A DNA stretch of 64,000 bases from an uncultured Clostridia bacterium (GTDB taxonomy: Bacteria > Bacillota > Clostridia > UBA1381), in NCBI GenBank assembly GCA_934476075.1, contig CAKSNH010000015.1, positions 1 through 64,000 of the forward strand. The letters are read 5' to 3'. Each line of letters starts with the position of its first letter. The stretch's first letter is position 1. A model generated the notes under the pieces. It worked only from the letters and a program-made list of their open reading frames with translations. It was not told where the DNA came from and searched no databases. This document shows positions 15,321 through 23,661 of this stretch, in pieces. Both the position numbers and the translations under genes were made by a program.

Positions 15321-17099
15321 TTATTTTTGCAAATTAGCTTTAAGTTTTTCAAGTTCTTCCTTGATTTCCTTTGGAAGTCTGTCGCCAAATTGAGCAAAAT
15401 ACTCTTCTTGATTAGCAACATCTTCAAGCCATACATTATTGTCGATTGTCAACAATTCTTCAAGAACCTTAGCGTCAAGGTCAAGGTCTGTAATATCAAT
15501 ATCCTTAGCATCAGGAATATAACCGATAGCACTGTCCTTAGCGTCAGCCTTACCTGCACATCTGTCAAGAATCCATAGAAGTACACGCATATTGTCGCCG
15601 AATCCAGGCCACATGAAGTGTCCTTCTTCGTCTTGTCTGAACCAGTTTACATGGAAAATCTTAGGAGCCTTTTCAGGGTCCATCTTCTTGCCCATTTCCA
15701 ACCAGTGACCGAAGTAATCAGCCATATTGTAACCTACGAATGGTTTCATAGCCATTGGGTCACGTCTTACAACACCAACTGCACCTGTTGCAGCAGCTGT
15801 TGTTTCAGATGCCATTGTAGCACCGATGAATACACCGTGCTGCCAATCACGAGCTTGATATACAAGCGGAGCACATTTAGCACGTCTGCCGCCGAATACG
15901 ATAGCACTGATAGGTACACCTTGTGGATTTTCAAATTCTTTTGAAATACAAGGGCAGTTAATTGCAGGAGCTGTAAATCTTGAATTAGGGTGAGCAAGCT
16001 TATTGCCTTCTGCTGTATATTCAGGACCGTTGACCTTTGAACCCTTCCATTCTGTTGCATTAACAGGAGGATTTTTGTCAAGACCTTCCCACCAAACTGT
16101 CATATCATCGTTATTGATAGCAACGTTTGTGAAGATAGTATTTTTCTTTGTTGATTCCAAAGCGTTGAAGTTTGTCTTTGTGCTTGTACCAGGAGCAACA
16201 CCGAAGAAACCTGCTTCCGGATTGATAGCATACAATCTGCCGTCAGGACCGATTCTAAGCCATGCAATATCGTCACCTACTGTCCATACTTTGTAACCCT
16301 TTTCTTTTAGGTATGCAGGAGGGATAAGCATTGCAAGGTTTGTCTTACCGCAAGCTGATGGGAATGCAGCACAGATATATTTAACTTCACCTTGTGGATT
16401 TTCAAGACCAAGGATAAGCATATGTTCAGCCATCCAGCCTTCGTTTCTGCCAAGGTAGCTTGCAATTCTAAGTGCGAAACACTTCTTACCAAGCAATACG
16501 TTACCGCCGTAAGCTGAGTTTACAGACATGATTGTATTATCTTGTGGGAAGTGAACGATATATCTTTCATCAGGATTTACGTCCTTCTTAGCGTGCAGAC
16601 ACTTGATGAAATCGCCGTCTTCGCCAAGCTGGTCCATAACTTTTTGACCGATTCTTGTCATGATAGCCATGTTAAGTACAACATAGATACTGTCTGTAAG
16701 CTCGATACCGATTTTTGAGAACGGAGAACCGACCGGACCCATTGAATAAGGGATAGCATACATTGTAGCACCCTTCATTGAACCGTCATAAAGAGCGTTC
16801 AATTTAGCGTACATTTCGCTTGGTTCCATCCAGTTGTTGATAGGACCTGCTTCAATTTCTGTCGGAGTACAGATAAATGTTCTGTCTTCAACACGAGCAA
16901 CGTCGTTTTCAGCTGTTCTGTGATAGTAACAACCAGGAAGTTTTTCTTGGTTAAGTTTAATCATTTCACCTGTTGCAACAGCTTCTGCTCTTAGAGCTTC
17001 AAGTTGTTCTTCACTGCCGTCAATCCAAACGAAATTGTCAGGTTGGCACAATTTTTTCATTTCGTCAACCCATGTCAAAACTTTTTTATTGTTTGTCAT
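15321..17099 (-). CDS. pckG: phosphoenolpyruvate carboxykinase (GTP)
   Basis: Interconverts oxaloacetate plus GTP with PEP, CO2 and GDP. In fermentative anaerobes it often runs toward oxaloacetate. The 592-residue length and FPSACGKTNLAML (the hyper-reactive cysteine P-loop of GTP-type enzymes) identify it. So do VGDDIAWLRIGPDGRLYAINPEAGFFGVAPG and the substrate-binding FGGRRAKCAPLVYQARDW. The RBS TAGGAGGT precedes ATG at 17099. It is a single-gene transcript between a promoter near 17252 and the shared terminator at 15244. Confidence 0.96.
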   Translation of the reverse strand: MTNNKKVLTWVDEMKKLCQPDNFVWIDGSEEQLEALRAEAVATGEMIKLNQEKLPGCYYHRTAENDVARVEDRTFICTPTEIEAGPINNWMEPSEMYAKLNALYDGSMKGATMYAIPYSMGPVGSPFSKIGIELTDSIYVVLNMAIMTRIGQKVMDQLGEDGDFIKCLHAKKDVNPDERYIVHFPQDNTIMSVNSAYGGNVLLGKKCFALRIASYLGRNEGWMAEHMLILGLENPQGEVKYICAAFPSACGKTNLAMLIPPAYLKEKGYKVWTVGDDIAWLRIGPDGRLYAINPEAGFFGVAPGTSTKTNFNALESTKKNTIFTNVAINNDDMTVWWEGLDKNPPVNATEWKGSKVNGPEYTAEGNKLAHPNSRFTAPAINCPCISKEFENPQGVPISAIVFGGRRAKCAPLVYQARDWQHGVFIGATMASETTAAATGAVGVVRRDPMAMKPFVGYNMADYFGHWLEMGKKMDPEKAPKIFHVNWFRQDEEGHFMWPGFGDNMRVLLWILDRCAGKADAKDSAIGYIPDAKDIDITDLDLDAKVLEELLTIDNNVWLEDVANQEEYFAQFGDRLPKEIKEELEKLKANLQK

Positions 17100-17251
17100 A
17101 TTGTTTAGTACCTCCTAAATAATTTGCAATAAATATATTTTGATAATTCAAAAATGAACTATCTGAAATTAATCAAGTTCCGATTTAATAAATTTTTGCA
17201 ATACAGCGTTAAAATTTTATCAAATCAACCTAATCAATTTCGCTCAACTAT

Positions 17252-17260
17252 ATTATAGCA
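17252..17260 (-). promoter_or_regulatory. extended -10 promoter candidate of pckG
   Basis: On the minus strand TGCTATAAT is a perfect extended -10. No good -35 lies 17 bases upstream. The leader would be about 145 bases. The 17100-17437 gap otherwise holds only AT-rich sequence and the promoter of the opposite gene. Confidence 0.5.
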
Positions 17261-17333
17261 TAAATATTTCACATTTAAAAGATATTTTTTCAAAATTCAA
17301 AAAAAATTTATTTTTTTATGTATAATTTCATAA

Positions 17334-17362
17334 TTGACACGGAAAAAGATGCAATATATAAT
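17334..17362 (+). promoter_or_regulatory. consensus promoter of the DUF6062 gene
   Basis: TTGACA, 17 bases, TATAAT: a perfect match to the sigma-A consensus, about 70 bases before the start codon. Confidence 0.8.
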
Positions 17363-17437
17363 AAATTTAACGAAAATATATTGTATAGACAGTATATTTT
17401 ATGTTAAAATGTACATTTTTTGAAAGGTAATGCTATT

Positions 17438-18184
17438 ATGAAAGAAAAAATATATACAATTCCCGTAAACGAAGCATTTGACAAAAATTCGGAATGTCCG
17501 TTCTGCCTTTTGCACAAACAGCTTGAAACCGAAGGTATAGAATATGCACTCGGTGCGGCAATGATGGAGCCCGACCACAGAATACAGTCTAACGACATCG
17601 GTTTCTGCAACAAGCATTTTTCCATGCTTTACTCATTCCCGAACCGCCTCAGTCTTGCCCTTGTGCTTGACACGCATCTTGCCGAAATACGCAATAAGCT
17701 CGGCAAAGTCAGCAAAAAAGCGGAAAATCTGAAAAACGGCGGCGGAAGTATTTTCAAAAAGAGCGACGCAAAAGTATTCGATGAAGAACTGGACAAAATT
17801 CTTACCGATATAAATAAAGGCTGTGTAGTTTGCGACAAAATCGAGCATACTATGGAAAGATATTATGAAGTCGCCGTTTATCTTTGGGCGACCGAAAGCG
17901 AGTTTAAGAAAAAATTTGACAATTCAAAAGGCGTATGTCTTGAACATTTTAAGCATTTGTCAAATGCGGCGGTAAAATATCTTAACCGCTCCCAATCCGC
18001 TGAATTTATAAGTGATTTATTCAAGAAACAGCAGACCGAATTGGAGCGTATACAAGCGGATATTCACAAATTTACACTAAAATTCGACTACCGCAACAAG
18101 GATATGGAATGGGGCACGGCAAAAGACGCACCAATCCGCACAATCGAAAAAATATCGGGTTACATAACAAAAGACGAGGAGTAA
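17438..18184 (+). CDS. DUF6062 family protein
   Basis: A 248-residue soluble protein of unknown function. It has an N-terminal ECPFCLLHKQLE (CxxC), a central GFCNKHFSMLYSFPNRLSLALVL, and a second CVVCDKIEHTMERYYE (CxxC) followed by GVCLEHFKHL. The repeated CxxC...C-x2-H arrangement suggests two metal-binding modules in a helical protein, the pattern of Clostridial DUF6062. The start at ATG 17438 is placed behind GAAAGG; an upstream in-frame codon would overlap that site. It is followed 61 bases later by asnB on the same strand. Confidence 0.75.
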   Translation: MKEKIYTIPVNEAFDKNSECPFCLLHKQLETEGIEYALGAAMMEPDHRIQSNDIGFCNKHFSMLYSFPNRLSLALVLDTHLAEIRNKLGKVSKKAENLKNGGGSIFKKSDAKVFDEELDKILTDINKGCVVCDKIEHTMERYYEVAVYLWATESEFKKKFDNSKGVCLEHFKHLSNAAVKYLNRSQSAEFISDLFKKQQTELERIQADIHKFTLKFDYRNKDMEWGTAKDAPIRTIEKISGYITKDEE

Positions 18185-18245
18185 TTTCCAAATCTGCAAC
18201 TTTTTAAGTTTCATACATATTATATTGATATAAAGGAGTGATAAT

Positions 18246-20105
18246 ATGTGTGGAATAGCAGGTTATATAAATTTTAATGAAAATTTCATGTATGATAAAG
18301 ATAAGCATATCCGCCTTGCGACAAAAATGGCGAACCGCATAGCACACAGAGGACCTGACGCCGAGGGCGAGTGGGTCAGCGAACACGCCGTTTTTGCTCA
18401 TAGACGTCTGGCGGTAATCGACATTGAAGGCGGCAAACAGCCTATGCAGCGTACCGTAGGCGGATATGATTTCGTCATTACATATAACGGCGAATTATAC
18501 AATACCATGGATTTGAAAAACGAGCTTGTCAAGTTCGGCTACAACTTCACCACAACGTCCGACACCGAAGTTTTGCTTTACGCATACATTCATTACGGCT
18601 GCAAATGTGTTGAAAAATTAAACGGCATATATGCGTTTTGCATCTGGGACTCTATGCGTCAGTGCATATTTATCTGCCGTGACCGTTTCGGCGTAAAACC
18701 GCTGTTTTATACTATTTCGGACGGCACATTTGTGTTCGCATCGGAAATTAAGGCACTGTTGGAATATCCGAACGTAAAATGCGAAGTCGGCACAGAGGGA
18801 TTGCAGGAGGTTTTTGCAATCAGTCCGCCACGCACACAGGGACTTGGAATATTTAAAAATATCTATGAAATTCCCCCTGCCCACTGCATGACAATCTGCC
18901 GTGACGGTATAAAAAAGCAGCGGTACTGGCAGTTTGAGAGCAAGGAACACCCTGACAATTATGAAGATACCGTTGCAAAAGTTCGTGAATTATTGATTGA
19001 CAGCGTAAAACGTCAGCTTGTGTCCGATGTGCCTATATGCACATTTTTATCGGGCGGACTTGATTCTAGCATAATCACCGCCATCGCCGCAAACACCATG
19101 AAAGAGCGTGGTAAACAGCTTGACACTTATTCATTTGATTATGTGGATAATTCAAAATATTTCAAAGCAAGCAATTTTCAGCCCGATGCAGACCGACCTT
19201 GGGTAGACCGAATGGTTGAAAGCTTTAACACCAATCACACCTATCTCGAATGTGACAATTCATATCTTGCCGACACACTGGAAGATGCGACTTTGGCAAA
19301 GGATTTGCCCGGCATGGCGGACGTTGACTCCTCACTGCTATATTTCTGCGGCGAGGTGCGAAAAAAACATATAGTTGCATTATCGGGCGAATGTTCCGAC
19401 GAGCTTTTCGGCGGCTATCCGTGGTTCAGAAGCCGGCAGGCATTTGAAACCGCCGCTTTCCCGTGGTCATATGATATGTATTTGAGAAACAGTATTCTAA
19501 AACCTGAAATTGCAAAAACTCTTGATTTGGAGAAATATTCTTACCGCCGTTACTGTGAATCTGTTGCGTCCGTACCGAGATATGACGGCGACTGTCCCGA
19601 AGAAAAACGCCGCCGTGAAATATCGTATCTGAACGTGAATTGGTTTATGCTTAATTTGCTTGAACGAAAAGACCGCATGAGCATGGCTTGCGGATTGGAG
19701 GTGCGTGTGCCGTTCTGCGACCACCGCCTAGCCGAATATGTATGGAACATACCGTGGAGCATGAAATGCAGAAACAATGTTTCAAAAAGCCTTTTGCGTG
19801 ATGCGGTTCGAGGTATACTTCCCGATGATGTGTTGATGAGAAAAAAGAGTCCGTATCCTAAGACGCACAATCCTATATATGAACGTGCCGTCAAGGAAAA
19901 AATGCTCGCCGTACTGGCAGATAAAAACGAACCGATTCTAAATCTTATCGACAAAAACAGGGTTTACGAACTCTGCACCAGCAGCTCCGACTACGGCAAA
20001 CCGTTCTTCGGTCAGCTTATGGCAGGGCCTCAATTTTTGGCTTATATTCTGCAAGTCAATTATTGGCTTAAAGATTACAATATAAATATTGTTGATAATT
20101 TTTAA
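18246..20105 (+). CDS. asnB: asparagine synthase (glutamine-hydrolysing)
   Basis: A 619-residue two-domain enzyme making asparagine from aspartate, ATP and glutamine. MCGIAGYI supplies the N-terminal catalytic cysteine after Met removal. RIAHRGPDAEGEW, HRRLAVID and the YNGELYN loop complete the glutaminase domain, and FLSGGLDSSIITAI is the synthetase PP-loop. SGECSDELFGGYPWFR and the ERKDRMSMACGLEVRVPF block are typical. RBS AAAGGAGTGAT. Its stop is one base from the stop of the convergent Cys-rich gene, with no terminator between them. Confidence 0.95.
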   Translation: MCGIAGYINFNENFMYDKDKHIRLATKMANRIAHRGPDAEGEWVSEHAVFAHRRLAVIDIEGGKQPMQRTVGGYDFVITYNGELYNTMDLKNELVKFGYNFTTTSDTEVLLYAYIHYGCKCVEKLNGIYAFCIWDSMRQCIFICRDRFGVKPLFYTISDGTFVFASEIKALLEYPNVKCEVGTEGLQEVFAISPPRTQGLGIFKNIYEIPPAHCMTICRDGIKKQRYWQFESKEHPDNYEDTVAKVRELLIDSVKRQLVSDVPICTFLSGGLDSSIITAIAANTMKERGKQLDTYSFDYVDNSKYFKASNFQPDADRPWVDRMVESFNTNHTYLECDNSYLADTLEDATLAKDLPGMADVDSSLLYFCGEVRKKHIVALSGECSDELFGGYPWFRSRQAFETAAFPWSYDMYLRNSILKPEIAKTLDLEKYSYRRYCESVASVPRYDGDCPEEKRRREISYLNVNWFMLNLLERKDRMSMACGLEVRVPFCDHRLAEYVWNIPWSMKCRNNVSKSLLRDAVRGILPDDVLMRKKSPYPKTHNPIYERAVKEKMLAVLADKNEPILNLIDKNRVYELCTSSSDYGKPFFGQLMAGPQFLAYILQVNYWLKDYNINIVDNF

Positions 20106-20106
20106 A

Positions 20107-20310
20107 TTATTTTTCATCATGCGGATATTCTTCATACGGTTCATCGCTATGAAGCTTATACATTGCTCTGCGTTTGACTATACTTACGCAGGGCTTTATT
20201 TTTCCGCAGTATTCGCAAAGGTCCTCCGCACACAAAACCTCGCTCCTTTTTAGTTTATACCCCTTAGTCACCTCATATTTATTCATACATTCCAAACAAA
20301 ATTCTGCCAT
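20107..20310 (-). CDS. small Cys-rich (zinc-ribbon-like) protein
   Basis: A 67-residue protein with FCLECMNKY near the N-terminus and CEYCGKIKPC in the middle, i.e. two CxxC pairs plus an extra Cys, followed by a basic stretch (SIVKRRAMYK) and an acidic tail. This suggests one structural zinc site. GAGGTGAT precedes ATG at 20310. It follows the ribbon-helix-helix gene by 23 bases, so the two form a mini-operon. No known family was recognised; a nucleic-acid-binding partner of the upstream regulator is only a guess. Confidence 0.6.
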   Translation of the reverse strand: MAEFCLECMNKYEVTKGYKLKRSEVLCAEDLCEYCGKIKPCVSIVKRRAMYKLHSDEPYEEYPHDEK

Positions 20311-20333
20311 AATAATCACCTCATAAAAATTTA

Positions 20334-20522
20334 TTATATGTAAATATCATCATTGTTTACTTCAATTTCGCCGTTTTCTTTCTCATATTGCTTTATTTTT
20401 TTCTTTATAAGCATTTCTATCATATTTGACATTGAACGGTTGTCCTCTTGTGCTATTTTCTTTATCTTTGCATGGTCTTTTAAATCAAGCCTTAATGTAA
20501 ATTGAGTTTTAATCACTGCCAT
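20334..20522 (-). CDS. small ribbon-helix-helix (Arc/MetJ-like) DNA-binding protein
   Basis: A 62-residue protein. VIKTQFTLRLDLKDHAKIKKIAQEDNRSMSNMIEMLIKKKIKQYE is a complete strand-helix-helix, followed by a short acidic tail (about 48-62). The start is set by GGAGGT before ATG 20522; an upstream in-frame codon at 20537 lies inside the RBS. It is first in a two-gene unit. Antitoxins of type II pairs look like this, but the downstream protein is Cys-rich rather than toxin-like. Repeated AGTGATA sites lie in the promoter. Confidence 0.7.
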   Translation of the reverse strand: MAVIKTQFTLRLDLKDHAKIKKIAQEDNRSMSNMIEMLIKKKIKQYEKENGEIEVNNDDIYI

Positions 20523-20555
20523 AAAATTTACCTCCATTCACCATATTTTTATGAT

Positions 20556-20616
20556 ACTATACTTATTTATTTTAATAAAGTGTAACAGTGATATTGTATT
20601 AACATAAAAGTGATAC
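20556..20616 (-). promoter_or_regulatory. promoter with repeated candidate operator sites of the RHH gene
   Basis: On the minus strand TTACAC (plus 20580-20585), 18 bases, TATAGT (plus 20556-20561). The word AGTGATA occurs on the plus strand at 20587 and at 20609, exactly 22 bases apart, i.e. two helical turns, which suits cooperative RHH dimers. TGATAC also recurs at 20552 and 20611. Confidence 0.45.
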
Positions 20617-20731
20617 CATAAATATTACTAATATATGATATTTAACATGAATTAATGCTCAAATTAATTATATATAAAAAAATATTTTTTAACAGCTGTA
20701 TTTATCTACCGTGTAAGTAGCTGCACCATAA

Positions 20732-20766
20732 AAAAAGCAAGCATGAATTAATCATACTTGCTTTTT
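20732..20766 (-). terminator. terminator of the eut operon
   Basis: AAAAAGCAAGCATGA pairs with TCATACTTGCTTTTT (one mismatch) and ends in a T run on the minus strand just after eutQ. Confidence 0.8.
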
Positions 20767-20771
20767 ACATT

Positions 20772-21218
20772 TCACACATTCTGCCAATCCGCCGGATATG
20801 TTACATAGATAAACCGTGCATAATCGTCAACCGAAAATTTAATTTTTGAACCTTTCGGAATTAAAATCAATTCGCCCTTATTGGCGGTAACTCTGTCGCC
20901 GTCAATAATAATGCTGAGCGTACCCTCGATTACATAATCCACCTCATCATATGACAGCGTCCAGTCAAATGCAGTCTTTGACATTTCCATAATTCCGCAG
21001 CCCAATCTCGGACTTTGCTCCAATGTAAACAAATCCTTTGTGTATACCCTGTCGCTCGCCACTCCGGTATCGAGTCTGTTTGTTTCATTCACTCGTATAC
21101 TCGGCACATTAACGCTGATAACACCATGTCTGCTGACGCTGCACCCGCAGTTACCACCGATTTTCTCCGCTATAATCTCACGAATAATCTTTTCCAAACT
21201 GTCCTTGTTTATATCCAT
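20772..21218 (-). CDS. eutQ: EutQ, cupin-type ethanolamine utilisation protein
   Basis: A 148-residue protein with an N-terminal helical segment and a C-terminal cupin barrel (DEVDYVIEGTLSIIIDGDRVTANKGELILIPKGSKIKFS). EutQ is reported to have acetate kinase activity in Salmonella and to support microcompartment function. Here, downstream of PduL, it could complete acetyl-phosphate to acetate and ATP, since no acetate kinase gene lies in the operon. It is the last gene, starting in the stop codon of eutH (TAATG). Confidence 0.85.
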   Translation of the reverse strand: MDINKDSLEKIIREIIAEKIGGNCGCSVSRHGVISVNVPSIRVNETNRLDTGVASDRVYTKDLFTLEQSPRLGCGIMEMSKTAFDWTLSYDEVDYVIEGTLSIIIDGDRVTANKGELILIPKGSKIKFSVDDYARFIYVTYPADWQNV

Positions 21219-22312
21219 TATTTAACCCTTTCCTTTCCCAGCGTCTTGTTTGCGATAAAAATCGCCACGCAAACCGCCGTAATACCGCCGACCAATTTTC
21301 CCACTATCATAGGCAAAATCATTTCTGAATTAAATCCCGCCGTAAAACCGAGATGGTCACCGAATACAAATGCCGCCGACACCGCAAACGCAACATTTAA
21401 AATTTTGCCTCTGTTGTCCATATCTTTCATCATATCGAACATCGGTATACTGTTCGCCAGACTCGCCACCATACCTGCCGCCGCAACATCGTTCATGCCC
21501 AATAATTTGCCGAGTTTCATAAGCGGTGTTCTAAACACCTTTGTGATAACATACACAAGCGGAAATGCACCCGCAAGCACAATCGCAATATCCGCCACTA
21601 TTTCAAATCCCTCGCTTATCGGGTTCATGCCCTTTATGATAACTATGCCCGTCAGCTGCTCGATTATTCCCAATATCAGACCGAATGTAATAACCGCCAC
21701 TATAAACCGTCCAAACCATGTAAACCCGATTATCATGCCTTTTTGGAATTTCCACAGTCCCAACGCTATCAAAACCGCAAAAATTATAATAGGTATAAGG
21801 TTTCTCAATACGGTCAGTATCGGAAATCCCGCAACAAGACCGCCGACAAACGCACCTATCGGAATTGTTATAACTCCGGCTAATACTCCCGTTGCGAAAT
21901 ATCCTCTGTCGCTGTCCTTTATTATTCCAAGTCCAACAGGAATTGTAAAAACCACAGTCGCTCCTAACATAGCTCCAATTATAAGTCCGCCGAAAGCACC
22001 CATCTGCTCATCTGCCGCCAAAGCCTTTGCAAGGGTTGCACCGCCCATATCATTTGCAAGGATTGAACCGGCAAACATAGCCGGGTCCGCCCCCAAAAAT
22101 CCAAACAGCGGAACTACAACGGGTTTGAGCACATTGGCAATAACAGGTGCTAACGCTATGATGCCCACCATAGACAATGACAGTGCACCGATTGATATAA
22201 TACCTTCTTCAAATTTTTCGCCCAGACCAAATCTGTTTCCGATAATTCTGTCCAACGCACCCAATGCGGCAAATATCACCATAATGTATACGATAATTTC
22301 ATTAATACTCAT
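21218..22312 (-). CDS. eutH: ethanolamine permease EutH
   Basis: A 364-residue polytopic membrane protein with about ten hydrophobic segments. EutH hallmarks are the N-terminal IIVYIMVIFAALGALDRIIGNRFGLGEKFEEG, ANDMGGATLAKALA and VFGDHLGFTAGF near the C-terminus. EutH admits ethanolamine when the uncharged form is scarce. AAGGAG places the start at ATG 22312, shorter than the maximal open frame by seven codons. It overlaps eutN upstream and eutQ downstream. Confidence 0.92.
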   Translation of the reverse strand: MSINEIIVYIMVIFAALGALDRIIGNRFGLGEKFEEGIISIGALSLSMVGIIALAPVIANVLKPVVVPLFGFLGADPAMFAGSILANDMGGATLAKALAADEQMGAFGGLIIGAMLGATVVFTIPVGLGIIKDSDRGYFATGVLAGVITIPIGAFVGGLVAGFPILTVLRNLIPIIIFAVLIALGLWKFQKGMIIGFTWFGRFIVAVITFGLILGIIEQLTGIVIIKGMNPISEGFEIVADIAIVLAGAFPLVYVITKVFRTPLMKLGKLLGMNDVAAAGMVASLANSIPMFDMMKDMDNRGKILNVAFAVSAAFVFGDHLGFTAGFNSEMILPMIVGKLVGGITAVCVAIFIANKTLGKERVK

Positions 22313-22554
22313 ACATTTTCTCCTTCTGTCCAATCTATAATACCGATAATTGCTGCATCAACAGGTGCATTTCCGGCAGTCATTCTCGCCGCCGAACCTG
22401 TGCTGACTATAACTTCATCGCCGATACCCGCACCTATTTTATCTATTGCAACAATTCTGTTTTTGCGGCACTCCACAACCAATAATTTAAAACCGCTGAG
22501 CATTTCGTCTTTTTTGGTCGCCCAAACACTTTCCACAACCTTGCCTATCAGCAC
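22309..22554 (-). CDS. eutN: EutN/CcmL-type microcompartment vertex protein
   Basis: An 81-residue pentameric shell protein that caps the twelve vertices. It begins with GTG (V-L-I-G-K-V-V-E-S-V-W-A) after AAGGCGGTG, and carries the DKIGAGIGDEVIVSTGSAAR signature and the VDAAIIGIID C-terminus. It overlaps eutH by four bases. Confidence 0.93.
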   Translation of the reverse strand: MLIGKVVESVWATKKDEMLSGFKLLVVECRKNRIVAIDKIGAGIGDEVIVSTGSAARMTAGNAPVDAAIIGIIDWTEGENV

Positions 22555-22558
22555 ATTT

Positions 22559-23056
22559 TCACCGCCTTACCGCCGTCATATTATTCTCAATCAAGCAATC
22601 CTGTGCAAGCGGAGTTATAATAGTGTTTTTATCACATATTACAGTATCCGCACCCAAATTTTTTTGCAGTAAAATATCCTCTCTCGTTAGAATTTTTATG
22701 TCCCCGATTATATCCGCACCATACTCCTTTATTTTTCTTAAACACCTCGAATAGTGCAGATACAGCGGACTTTTCCTGTCGTATTTCAAAAACTCAATGC
22801 CGTCTTTTATCACATACACTTTCTTCCTTTTCAAAAGCATATCAAGAACGATTTTTTCATCAGTTCCGCCCGAACCCTGTGCAAGATTTCCGAGCAGAGT
22901 GTTGCTTAGCTCCCGTATTATCACACATTCAAAATCATGCCCGACAATCAGAAACCGCTTTTCAAAATCGCTCGTTTTACTGCCTATCGCAAACGCTTTT
23001 TTTATATTCAGCCGTTTTAACAATTCTGATATTATCTCATCAATCAATTCGGTCAT
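22559..23056 (-). CDS. conserved eut-operon protein of unknown function
   Basis: A 165-residue protein with MTELIDEIISELLKRL at the start and RFLIVGHDFECVIIRELSN in the middle. TREDILLQKNLGADTVICDKNTIITPLAQDCL stands at the end. It resembles the hypothetical 'ethanolamine utilization protein' seen only in microcompartment operons of Firmicutes. The N-terminal amphipathic helix could target it to the lumen. The C-terminal ITPLAQDCL element resembles the ITPSARSYL segment of the neighbouring EutT-like protein. Its start overlaps the pduL stop by four bases. Confidence 0.65.
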   Translation of the reverse strand: MTELIDEIISELLKRLNIKKAFAIGSKTSDFEKRFLIVGHDFECVIIRELSNTLLGNLAQGSGGTDEKIVLDMLLKRKKVYVIKDGIEFLKYDRKSPLYLHYSRCLRKIKEYGADIIGDIKILTREDILLQKNLGADTVICDKNTIITPLAQDCLIENNMTAVRR

Positions 23057-23661
23057 TTTATCAAAAGTCCCAGCATACCGCCCGAAAATCCGCAGGCGTT
23101 CGCCTCATCATAATCGATATGTGCGAATGTGGCAAAATTACGGCTCACTCTTACCACCGTTTCGTTGAACGTCACACTTCTTTCTCCGAATACTTTCATT
23201 TTCACTTTCTCGCCGTCACTGATATTAAAGCGTTTTGCATCTTCCTCGCTCATATGGATATGCCTTTTTGCGACTATCACGCCTTGATTTTTGTGAATTG
23301 TTCTTCCGCCGAACGATATACCTATTCCGGGGGTGTTTTTTATGTCCCCACTCAGTCTGACAGGTGATTTTACCCCTAACATTCTTGCGTCTGTCAGGGA
23401 TATTTCAACCTGTGTTTCGGGGCGTTCCGGTCCTAAAACCACAACGTTGTCTATACTTCCCTTTTCGCCTATCAGCTTTACACGTTCCTTGCAGGCAAAC
23501 TGCCCCGGCTGTGACAATGGTTTTACGGGTGTAAGCTGATAATTTTCGCCGAACAGATAATCCACATCGGCTCTGCACAAATGGACGTGCCGTCCCGACG
23601 CTTCAACCTGTATAAACAGTCTTTTTATAATCTCCTCAGTTAATTTATCCGCTATACTCAT
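23053..23661 (-). CDS. pduL: PduL-type phosphotransacylase
   Basis: A 202-residue enzyme converting acetyl-CoA and phosphate to acetyl-phosphate and CoA, recycling CoA inside the shell. Two PduL domains are visible: VEASGRHVHL with the first metal-binding histidines, and VIVAKRHIHMSEEDA with the second. PGQFACKERVKLIG and GPERPETQVEIS are also typical. It fills the role of EutD, which is absent. A short N-terminal helix (IADKLTEEIIKRLF) may serve as an encapsulation peptide. It is coupled to eutT by an ATGA overlap. Confidence 0.92.
   Translation of the reverse strand: MSIADKLTEEIIKRLFIQVEASGRHVHLCRADVDYLFGENYQLTPVKPLSQPGQFACKERVKLIGEKGSIDNVVVLGPERPETQVEISLTDARMLGVKSPVRLSGDIKNTPGIGISFGGRTIHKNQGVIVAKRHIHMSEEDAKRFNISDGEKVKMKVFGERSVTFNETVVRVSRNFATFAHIDYDEANACGFSGGMLGLLIK

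Noticed and set aside
21015..22340. Long open frame on the plus strand antisense to eutH and eutQ
   Set aside because: It mirrors strongly coding minus-strand genes, has no RBS at a sensible start, and its composition (runs of N, P, I, S) is typical of antisense shadows in this codon usage.
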